Of a stretch of 60,000 nucleotides of DNA, positions 10,301-22,300 are shown piece by piece. A program made the position numbers and the translations under genes. The notes under the pieces were generated by a model, which ran no database searches, was not told the DNA's origin, and saw only the letters and a program-made list of their open reading frames with translations. Source of the stretch: Hydractinia symbiolongicarpus (lineage: Eukaryota; Cnidaria; Hydrozoa; Anthoathecata; Hydractiniidae); NCBI RefSeq assembly GCF_029227915.1, contig NC_079886.1, positions 15,292,501-15,352,500 of the forward strand, given 5' to 3'. How positions within the stretch are numbered: position 1 is the first letter of the stretch; each line of letters opens with the position of its first letter.

Positions 10301-13300
10301 ACTTAGGCATGTTAATTGTTTTGTGCTATGGAAGTCATTAATTCTAGTTGATGAAAGTCATTAATTTGAGTGGAACTTATTTATGAATAAATTTTTAAGT
10401 ATCCAAATTTTTCTACATTGAAAATAACGGGAGACCTGCGATGCGTGCCTTACAAGTAAAATTAGTTGGATATTTTTTTTGTAGCTCATCCTCGTTTTTA
10501 CAATCAGCTTTGGGCTGGTGTAGATGTCAATTGTTTAATGGGACAATGGATTGCTAATACTACCAATACATCAATGTAGGTACATTTGTCTGCTTTATTT
10601 TCTTTTTTAATCAAGGCTTAAAATACACGTTTTGTTAACAAGAAAGATGCATTTGGCCTTAGGCTTAATGTTTCTTAGTTTTTTTGAGAAATAAGCCTCA
10701 ACTGTTTCTTATTTGTTTCTTATTCTCAATTGTTTCAAAAACATGAAGAGAATAATATGCTGGTAGAAAAGGGTGCAGATGATGGAAACATTTTTGATTT
10801 GACTTTAGTGCTTTCTGTTTAGCTTTATGTGTTAGAAAAAAATTATTTCTTGCCTTTTTGATCCTGTCCATGTTTCTTAAATATGTTTTGCCAGTTTGAG
10901 CCTACGTTTCTTGTATAGAATTAAGTTACCATGTCAATCATTCCCACTGCTTAATAAGTTCCAACTGCAACCCGAACTGCGGTCCTGAAAATGATAATCG
11001 GACATTGTCTGGCCCAGACACATGGGTCTTCATGGCTTTGCCAGATGCTAACAAAACTGTATTACTTACGTAACTTCGTAATAACTCCACATAATTACCT
11101 AAGTTTGGCTATTCAAATTGTAGCTGCACTAATTTTGTTTTTAAAGAATACTTCAAGTTGTAATGGTTGTCTCACATTTATTTGATGTAAACTGTTTTTC
11201 AAATTTACATAGTTACAGATACTTACAATATGAGTGCAGTAAATATATACAAAAATGTTTACATAAGATTAACAGATAAACAGTACAACATGACATGCAT
11301 CACTTATATGCACAACTAAAACAGTATACATTAATAATTAACATTTATGGCGCTACATGGGACGACACTGGCACAAACACAACTACCTATTAAATAATGA
11401 TCTTTACAAAATTCCACTTCGGTCATTTTAAAAATGTTCTATTGTTTTGAATTTTAGATTTAAAAGATAGCAAAATTAAAAAATCATGTCACATAATTCA
11501 AATAATCTTTTTAAAAATAAACTCTGTGCAATTGAAAAATATGTTATCTTAATTTAAACAAGTTAAAACTATATAAATGTCGATGTATATCAGCAAGATG
11601 GTAGGCCAATTGAACTTGTACTCCATGTTTTTGCTGTCTTCAAGCACTGAAAATAAATATTTTATTAGGTTTTTAAGCTATTTCAGGACCTGTCCATCCT
11701 ACTTAGAGCCTCATAGCGCCTCCTCCCTCTAAGATCATCAACTTCATAAAAGAAGTAAGGTCTAAAATTTTGTAGTTTCTACTCATGACGTCATTATTTT
11801 GAAAGAGGTCAAGAATTTTTGGCATTTTATTCTAGGGTAATTTAATAAATATTTAAAAAGATTAATTAACAATGTCACATTTGGAAATATTAGAGAGGCA
11901 GGATCATTTTTCAATTCATGATTAGTATTAATATTTTTAATGAAAGAAACAAAGGAAGTTTTTTTAAAGGACTAAATTTCAGGTAAATAACATCATTATG
12001 GAGGGTCCAACTCATAAGGATTATAATAATTATTATTATTTTGTGAATTTAAGGTATACCTACGAGATGGCACCATTATATGTTATGATGGAAAAAACCA
12101 TTTTAAATAAATTTCAAGAATATGTTGGTTATAAAAATGGAGATGGACTACTTTTTCCAGGTTACTTTTACAATTTAAATTTATTAGAATTTGTTAATAC
12201 ATCAGGCACAGTCAGTAAAATTAGACAGGTGAGTTATGAGTTGCTGTAGTTTCTGCCATTTAATTTTATGTCAGCAGCACACCTAGGCATAGAATTTGTC
12301 CCCATCAGTGGTTATTAACTTGGGTTTTATTGTTCATTCATTTTATCTTTTTTATTCCTTTGTGGGCCCAGGTGTTTATTTCGGCACTTTGTAACGAAGT
12401 AAACCACTATCTAGATGTGGCCTGGGAACACCATAGATCAATTACCATTGGCTTGTTCATCAATAGCTCTTTGTTTTTCGACAAGAATTTGTATTTTTTT
12501 GTGACCTGCAAGATTTAATTTTTCCTGTGTTATTATTTTTTGTTGGAGACAAATGGGGGACGTTTAAACTCGTGAAACCCAGAAAACTGAGCGTCTGAAC
12601 TAACGACTCTCAGTTTTAACTTTCTTGTCTCCGATAACTGAAATAATGTTGCAAAAGTTTATTTTTATAGCATGCTGTAAGAAAATATTCAAAATGTAAT
12701 TATTGTTTCAGAGATTCTTAACCAGTTTTTGTGAACAATACAATGCAAGTTAAATACAGCAAAAGTTGTTTTCACAAAAAATTCGAGTATTTTTGTAAAA
12801 TGCTGCTTACAGTACTGACCAGATGTGAGCGTGCGCATACGCCGAACTTGCAAAAATAATTGCTTTCATTCAAAAACACAATAGGATAGCGAGTTCCTTT
12901 CAAATCACACAAAATAATTGCTTCGTTCTTAAACTTTTAAAATGCGATCTAAAAAGCATTTCTATCGCCGCTTTTCGTTCTTAAACTTTTAAAATGCGAT
13001 CTAAATAAATCAAAACAAAATAAATCTCTCTTTTTTAATAAAACTTTTCAGCAGCCAGTGTTGATATATTTACAAACATAATACAAAATAATTAAATTAA
13101 AAACCAAAATAAACATCTCTTTCTCTTTATAAAAGTTGATAGTTTTCATTTAGAATTTTTTTCTAAAAAGCTTTTTGTGCAGACTGGGCTTGCATAAATC
13201 CAGCTGTAATTTGCTGCAATTGTTGCATAGAATTGTTCATCATTGCCATCATGTTATTTTGGTTTTGATTTACACTTTCTTGTAACTTTTTCTGATTTTC

Positions 13301-16300
13301 TAGCTCCATTCATTTTCTTTAACTTCAATTCTCTTTCTCGAATGGCTTCTTCGTTTGCCATTCTTTCTCTCAGAAAAGAAATTGTTTCACTACCTGAAGT
13401 TCTTTGTCTCTTTTTACAAGGTTTCGTGTCATCTTCTGGTTTTCTCGACCGTGTTTCGGCAAATGTTTCCAATGCCTGTAGACGTATATCCTTCCCTAAT
13501 CTTTCTCAATCTTGTTCTTTTTTTTTTATTTCCATCCTAGCTCAGATATTTTAGGACTTATTCCTGTGGCTTTCAGTTCAGCACTATTCTTTTTTTTTAT
13601 ATCGATATTATAAATTGGTATGACTCTACAACCAGCATCTCCCTACAAAGCAACACATCTTTCTCATCATTCCATACCATTGGACTACTAAATATATAAA
13701 AAGCTTCCATTAAGCTACTGTATAAAGAAAGACAAATTTTCAAAAATATACCTAGCTTTTACTTGCTGCTTGCAGTATATAAATTATTCTAAACTAGCCG
13801 AAGTCCCGTGGAAGAATCCACTGAATCTCTCATCGAGTCCATATGATGGGTGCAAAATAAAAACATAGAACACAGTAATTTGAATTTTTAAAAGTCACAA
13901 TTTGCATTATTCTATATCTATAACCGCTGAAACAAAACGTCCAAAAAAATTAGCATGTGCAGAAAAAAATAAAAATAAAAGAGAAAAAAAGCACAGGGAT
14001 TGAGGTTGCTTACAATCTCCATTATTATATTTATACCCGTTGATACAAAACGTGTAAAAATATAAGCAGGTTCAACAACAGAAGGTCTAACACAATCGAA
14101 GGTGTCTAACAACGGTTATGTAAAAAGCTAAATCTGCAAAAACTAAATACTTGCTCTGCCATGCCAGAAGAACACCAGATAAAATAGTATACTAGACATT
14201 AGGAAAAATCGTAAGTCACACAAAAAAGGTTATTGCAAAATTTTCACAACGTACAGTTTCTAATGCATCTTATTACCCCACTGTTGAGTATTTTCGTATG
14301 TTTACGTTTATTCGAACGTTCTCGGAAAATTTGATTGGTTTTTTTTTTCACGTGACCAGTCTATATGACGCCGTATTAACCGACATCAAAACAAAAACAA
14401 TACAAGAAAGTTAATTTAAAGTGGTAGAAAAATGTCAATTACTCCTTGTTTTCGTCTGGTAGACGATAGTTTATTTGACGATTTAAATGAAATAGACGAA
14501 TTCATAGCAGGACAACAGTCAAAAGCTACAAAATATTGTAATACGTTTGCAGCAAACACCTTTGTCAGGTATTGTCGAAGCATTCAAGAATATAGACCAC
14601 CTCATCTCATACCACCAGAAGAACTGAACAACACACTGTGCAAACTATTTATTAATGTCAAACAAAAGAACGGAAAAGAATATGAACCTGACTCCCTTAC
14701 ATCACTATACCGTGGCTTACAAAGACATCTAGACAGTATGAAAATTCCTTTTAACGTCCTCGTTGATGATGATTTTGAAAAGTCCAGAAAAGTGTTAGCA
14801 GCAAAACGAAAACAGTTGACAAAACTTGGGTACGGAAATAAGCCAAATGCTACAAGGGAATTGGAGGAACATGAAATTGAAAAATTATACAAGACTGGCT
14901 TTTTTGGAAAACAGGATGCTCTCACACTGCAAAGAACAATGTGGTGGGTTATCTCATTACATTTTGGCTTTCGTGCAAGAGATGACGCCAGAAAGTTGCT
15001 TTGGGGAGACATTGTGTTGGAAAACGATCCAGAAAGAGGGGAATGTTTAGTTTTGGTAAAGGAAAGAGGTACGAAAACCAGAAAAGGAAATGAAAAGGAA
15101 GAAAAAAGATTTTTCTATCCCACTGCATATGCCACCGTAACGGAAAGATGCCCAGTCTCCCTTTACAAAGAGTTCAAAAAACATCGACCGGAGGATATGC
15201 TGATGGAAAACTCGCCTTTTTTTTTACATTGAGGCAAAAAATTGACTACACAAGAGAAGACAGTTGGTATTTGAAAACTCCCCTCGGGAAAAATAAAATT
15301 GGAGAATTTTTAAGTTCCAAAAAACACGGGCTTACAGGCAGAAAAGTGGCAAATCATTCTGTTAGAAAAACATCGATTGGAAAGCTTTTGGATGCAAATG
15401 TCCCCGAAGTTTATGTAGCCCAACACAGTGGTCACAAAAATATTGATTCGTTAAGAAATTACAAATCAGCTAGTACCACTCACCGTTACAAAATGTCAAA
15501 CATCTTGAGCTCAAATAATAACCAACTTGACGTACATAACCAATCGACAGCTCTTAATACTTCCAGTTCCACGCAGTCTTCAACCCTCTCTTCATTTTTT
15601 TCCGGAGGAAATTTTACCAATTGTACATTTAATTTTGATACGAACACTCCACCAGCGAAACGACAAAGAATTGAATTTTAAAACTGTTTTGAAAATATTC
15701 TATTTTTAAAAGTTGTATTGTAATGTTTATTTTTGAACGAGTTGTGGATCGAATGTCTGTGTACGTTCGAAATATAAAGAAAGTTACATGGTTTCCACCT
15801 AAGCCTTGTTTTTGTTAAAGACCGCTGGACTCTAAAACCTCTTTTTCATTAATGGTTATGAAATAATCAGTGGGGTAATAAATGACTTATTAACCTTATT
15901 AGCCTGTCTATACGGGAAAATATAGACCTCTGTCACTCGCATGGACCTCACTGCGTTCGGTCCATGACGTCATGACCTCGGTCTATATTTTTCTGTATAG
16001 ACCGGCTAAACGGTTAATAAGCCATTAATACCAAATTAGCTATTTAGTCTATTGCATACAGCAACCCTCCCATTGCGCAAACGTGCCGTGCATGATAACA
16101 ATGCAGTGTTTTCGAATTTAAGAATCGAATATATTTCAAACGGTAACGTAACAGATGTAAACATTGCTTTAACTTTGTTTACATTAGGGTTTGTTATAAC
16201 GACATCAACCATTTCGTAGCGTTAAAAGCAGTAACAACGGAAAAATTACTTTTTACATTTATATAATTTCTTCTCTAAGATATAGACGCTGTATTTGATA

Positions 16301-19300
16301 AGAATAGTGGTCCTGGAAGGTTTGCAATTATGTAAACAATAGCAAACATTAAAGTTACGAAGTGTTTTTTTTTCATTTAAGCCTTCATGTTCTTAACTTT
16401 CCCTGGTGTACTTTCCCATTGCTTTGGTTTGTGAGATATATGCACAATAAAAAAGTAAACTTCTAATAAAATTTGTGCATCATACAAATTTTTATATCTT
16501 GCTATAGCTATTGGCAATTTCTTTATATTTAGAAAAACAATCAAGATTAGACATATTCTTAGAATATTCTGAACTTCTGACCCATTGTTTAAAGTATATA
16601 TAGTCTTATTCTTAGCATGTTTATGTCCTGAAAATATATGATGCCTTAATAAAATAAAGCTTGCTATAAGTTGCTGTAGCTATTGGCAAATTCTTTTTAT
16701 ATTTAGAACAAACAATTGAGGTTGGACATATTCTTAAGATATTCTTAACTCACGCTGAGTATATTTTTACAAAAGAAAATATGTTCAGGCTGAATACAAA
16801 ACATATTTAACTTCATATTTAAGGGAAAGTTTAGCTGGAAGCATGTAAACGGCTTAAAAACGTTTTTCACCTAAATTAATTTCTCTACCAGATAATCTAA
16901 ACAACACACCTGATTTTCTTTCGCTTTCTCAGTAGGCCTCTAGCTAGCGTTCTCTGGATAAAAGTTTACTTCGATTACTGATTTCGCTTCATCCCAAAGA
17001 AAACAAATTGATAATGTATAGCTAGCTATAATTGTCTCATACTTTTCCAATCAGTTCTTTTTTTGACTTTATATCATCTTACATTTTTCTTTTTTATAAC
17101 AAATATTTCTGACAACAACATAAACTTTTTTATTTTCGCTCGAAAACAACAGTCGCTCTGCAACAACAGTTTTGTTTTGTACATTTGAGATTCGAATTAC
17201 ATTCATATTCGAATGCGATACAACCTCGGTCCCAGAACACAAAAATGATAAAAGAAACAAAAAAGCTTTAATCTAACCTCATGATGAGTGAAATGTTCGG
17301 AATAACTTTTTTAAGGATAACTTTGAAAAAGAGACAACTTTCTTCGCTTCGGTTTTCTTTTTTCAGTTGATAAACTTTGTTTCCGTGAGATACGGCGCGC
17401 ACATGGTAAACCTGGGGTAAAATTAAGTATTCTATCTATAACGACCAACGGGGCTTTTAAAACAAAAAACCCCATAAAAACAGTTAAAATGAAATAAAAA
17501 TTAGTTTTAATAAAATAAAATAAAAGAGTTTTATTGTTTAAAGTAATAAGAAAAGAGAATTAAATGTTTAAAAATAGTAACCCCCTGATTTGCGTTTTTT
17601 TAACTTGGTAAATTTTAGCGTAACACCACGTCGTAAGAAAGTGACCCGTACTTTGCGTGTCGTGGACTCACATGGTTACTCACACAAGCGTATTATTATA
17701 TAGATAATTCAAGAAGAAAATATAAACAACCGATCCAACTGTATTGGTTATTCATTCTTATTGCTGTACTTATCACTATTTTCCTACTCAATAATGCACA
17801 AAACGATAAACTTACGATTTCTTGGAGCACGATTCAGCAGCCATTTTGGAGTTTCAGCATGGACGGCGAATGAGAAAAATGAAGTCTTCAAATTCTATTG
17901 AACGGTTATTATGAGGGACTTCCCCTGATAGCGCATGCGTAGAAGAGTAAACTAATTCATTCGTTATTTCTTAAGCTCGCTATAATTAACCATTCCGACC
18001 TTAAAGATTTTGCAAAAAGCCATGGTGATGAATTAATCACAATTTGCTAAACACAGACGCAAAACAAAGAGATGCCACACTATATCTGCAGAAATATTGC
18101 CTACATGTTCCACTAACTCTGTTTGTTAAATTTCAGTGGAATGCATTATCACATCACAATGCCTTATCATAAACTAGTTTAAAAAAAGATTAGTAACGTG
18201 GCATTATTTTTACAATTATGCTCTGTAGATTTTACGATTTTTTGCGTGAATTTTATGTTCCAAATTTGTTATCGCACAATTAAATTATGAAGTTCCTTCT
18301 GTTCATGTTTTTCACATCATTGAAATGAAGCCGCATGTTATGTTGCTGGCCATGGTTCCTGTTAATATCATTGATAGCTGTGCTGACTCGTCTAAACAAA
18401 GAAGTTCATGAAGTGCAGTTTTTAGCAATAAAACCTTCATCGCTGAAATTTTCGACCAGCCGCCAAAGACGATCTGCACCCATCTCGTGTTATCCGAAAC
18501 ACTGTGCACATTTTCGCCTGCTCATATCTGGTGACATTAAATTAAACCCAGGCCGGCTAAACTTTAGAATACCATCGCAAAAATTGATCTACACAAGAAT
18601 GAGAACTAACGAGCCAACGACCAATTTATCAGATTACCTAGAATAAATCCACCAACGAGCCAACGAGCCAACAATGACTACTTCCTAGTCCCCGTCCCCT
18701 CCTACGCGTGGTAGTCCCCAAGCTAACGCAGATACGAATAACACAAAATCACTAAACATAACGTTTGATGAATTATTATGTATTCTCTTAGTATAAATTA
18801 TAGGACAATTTTAAATAACAGTCATTTTTGCCAATTTAAACTTTTATTTTCTCTTTATAAACTCTTATTATTATTTCTACTCAACAAATCATTCCTGACT
18901 GGTTGGTGTCAATTATTGACAACCTACTCATCCACTTATGTGCACACCTTTTTTAAAAAAACATGGTATTTGTAAAAAAAAATTTTTTATCTAAAGAATA
19001 TCTGCAGAATTTGTATTATGTCAAATCCGAATAATATATATTACCACACAAAATAAATGACAACGACTATATTCAATTATTTAAATCTTATTTTTATGAC
19101 TAACGCGCACTTAACACAATTTTTATTAGCATACCTCCACATAAATTCACCTAGATGGGAGCCAAATAAATGTTTCCGAATACCAAATTTTGGAAGATTA
19201 CTTTTAGCTTGTCGCCAATGTCCTTCAATTTTGTTAGTATTGTCACCTTCAATATTTACAAATTCAAAGGAATGATTAACCTTTAAATGTACGTGATCTA

Positions 19301-22300
19301 TTTCATCCAGAATATCATAGGCCTTCCAATAATCTGAAATAATTATGGTCCCTGGGAGTATGAATTTTTGGATTATTGGAATTAATGTTTCTCTGTTTCT
19401 TTTTTCCACTGGTACCATAAAAATTTTTCTACTCTCTTCTTATATGCCACCAAATACCCACTGGCCTTCAACTTTATGTCCTAAAGTAAAACATTTCAAT
19501 ATTTGTCATACCTATTTTTATGGTTATTAAATTATACCAAGTATGAAAATGCAGATACGTTTAACATTAAATAACCTTTGTGGTACTTTCTTCTTCCGAA
19601 TTCCGATTCGTCAATCTTATTCCAGTTCCACCAATGGGTGAGCTATTCTGCATCCTAATATCGTCACATATCTCTCTTATGAAATTATCCCAATCAACAG
19701 CAGTTGCACTGGATAATTTCATTTACATAACAATTTGATTTTGTTCCATTCCTATAACAATCATTCACTATAAATATATATTCTACATAATTTCAAATGT
19801 TTATTCTTCTTTATAGCGAAATTGAGTTGGTGGATGGACAAGGTGCCCCTTTTAGAGAACGATCGACCATCTTCCGTTCATAAACATTCGCGGTCAGAAA
19901 TTTTCGCTAATTTCGTTTATTAAATTTTATGTCGCGAAATGTTCCAAGAGCATACCTGCACCGGCCAAAAAAGGGTTTATAAATTTTATGTCCTACGTTT
20001 CTGTACTTAAAGTAGTTTTAAATACAACATTACCTGTACTCCACCAGTAAGTTAACTCGATTATCTCTTCCAAAGTTAAATTACTTTTTTAAAACCACGA
20101 GCCTTTTCTAAGTGATATATCATTATGTTTTTTATTACTGCATCGCCATGCCACTCCATCAGATGAATAATTTTTAGTTTGTAATTTCATTGTTTGCTCA
20201 CAACTTTTGCAATACCGATTTTTTGCCAATAAACCAACTGGAAAGCACCAATCAATAATTGCATCTTTTGAAGGTATAATATCATTCAGCAAACCACGAA
20301 ATGTTATAAAATCACTACAATACTTCCTCGAATAGCTCCCTGTTGTAATCCCAGTTTGACTACATCCGTGTTTAAACACTCTCAATGTTTTAGCAGAATT
20401 TGTTTGTACGCCTCTATTACGATACCTTTTTATTTTTCTCGTTCTTTTCGTCAATTTCTGTTTACGCATTGCAATGTTTTCTTATAAATAAATTAATTGT
20501 ATTGTTAGAACTTTATGTGTATTGACTATCATGTATTTTGAATGATGGAATCATTTCCTATGATAACTGTTGAAAAAATGAATTTATATGTTGAAAACGT
20601 ATCCAATGCATGGAAGACAATGAATTTGTTATGTTAGATCTAGGAGAATATACAATCCTCCTAGGTTTGATGAAAATGAAGCAGCAGAAGAAGATTAATA
20701 AGTTAATGCTATTTACTGATAATTATTTATTTAGTCCTATATATTTATCCTCCCACTGAAAAAGTCATAAGATAACTTAGAGAAAAAGACCAATACAAAT
20801 AAAGTGGATTCTGCGTAATTGGGACCATAAACAATAAGATTGGTTTTATTCATCTGCGGAAGCGAGTTTGCATATGATTAAAATAGACGGCATATCTTCT
20901 TTCTTTACAACTTTCACGGTTTGATACATGGCCAGACTCTCGACACTGAGCACAACAGTAGCTTTATCAATTATTTTTAAATGAAGTGGCAATGACACAC
21001 GTCTCAATGAGTAGATCAACTGGCTTGCGACACAACGCATGTTTAATAATTTTGTACACAAGACATTTTCAGGCCACAAATACTTTTTTTTATCATGCAC
21101 AAAATTTCGAAATCAAATTAATAAATATAAATCAGTTTTCTAAAGTTTGTAACAGGAAAGGTTAAGCGAGAATTTTAATACCAAAGTTTACTTCGCATCC
21201 AAATTCCGTTTCAGTGTAGAGGTTATTTTTACTTTCATTTTTTAATTAAAGAAATCAAACATTTAACCACTTGTTTTAAACTGGAACCTCTTTCTTTCCA
21301 AACATAAAAATTCCATCACTCTGCCACTAATCTATTGTACAGTGATGATACATTTAGAGATTTAGAATATTGATTTTGCTTTTTCTTTTAAATATACAAT
21401 TTTTTTACATTAATACAAGAATTTCTTAAAATTATTAAGAAACTTTTGTATCCTTGGATGAATATTTTTTTTGTTTGACGTCTAAAATTATTTCCGCATT
21501 TGGTGTTCTTATAACAGTCTTCGTTTTATTTTCAGAATATGTATATTTCTATACTATGATGATTTTAAGTCGTTTACTTCCAGCCCTAAAAGTTGCGTTT
21601 ATTATTTATCGAAGGATAACTACATTGTCAAAAGAAAAACAAGCCGGTCAGTGCATTTCCTTTATCTAAAATCTAAGTTTGTCCCTATCTCGTACATCTC
21701 CGTATTTTAAACAAATATTTTAGTTTCTTGACTAATTTTCACATTGCAAAGTCTTTATGTCCGTTAATCATTACTACTCGCCGCTCACCACTGCAAGCAA
21801 CGTGCGCTGTTAAAGATAAAATTAAAATGTCAATAAAATCCATTATCAATGCTCTGACGGACGAGACTTGGGCAAATTAAAATAAAAAAATCTTTGATTA
21901 GAAAATTGACTTCTCGAAAATTTTATCGACAAACTTACTCTCATTTGTACAGTCATATGCCACGCCAAATGGTACCAATGTTGGTTATGTCATACCGTCG
22001 ATACTAACGACCATAAATTTTCTTACATAGGTCAATATTTATCATAGCACATCCGTATTTCATTCTCAACAGAGAATGCTTCACCCCGATCAGACCTCTG
22101 ATCATGACGGGCGAGTATAATGCGTGTAAGTCAAGTAGTTCTCTTTCAGTATAAATTTTCTTGCGGCAAAGAAAGGCTGTAAAGTAGAAATTCGTGATGG
22201 ATATTTCTTGAATCTAAATACACTACTTATTTTTGTTGGACAACCTATAACTGGTAAAAGCCCTGCTTTAAAGTGTGCAGTAGCTAGACTGCTAGTTACT

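Larger units (their letters stand above)
13794..17704 (-). mobile_element. Possible large Helitron-like element (copy B) enclosing a recombinase element
   Basis: A CTAG terminus with the GTGGA/TCCAC hairpin (13808-13821) matches the 3' end of copies A and D. On the minus strand a TC-TATATAATAATACG start is found at 17704. These could be the two ends of one 3.9-kb copy interrupted by the 14270-15881 element and the palindromic MITE, or the ends of two truncated copies. Internal sequence between the ends is not clearly alignable to copy A, so the joined span is uncertain. Confidence 0.4.

Noticed and set aside
14602-15012. Minus-strand 136-codon frame
   Set aside because: Shadow of the well-supported plus-strand tyrosine recombinase.
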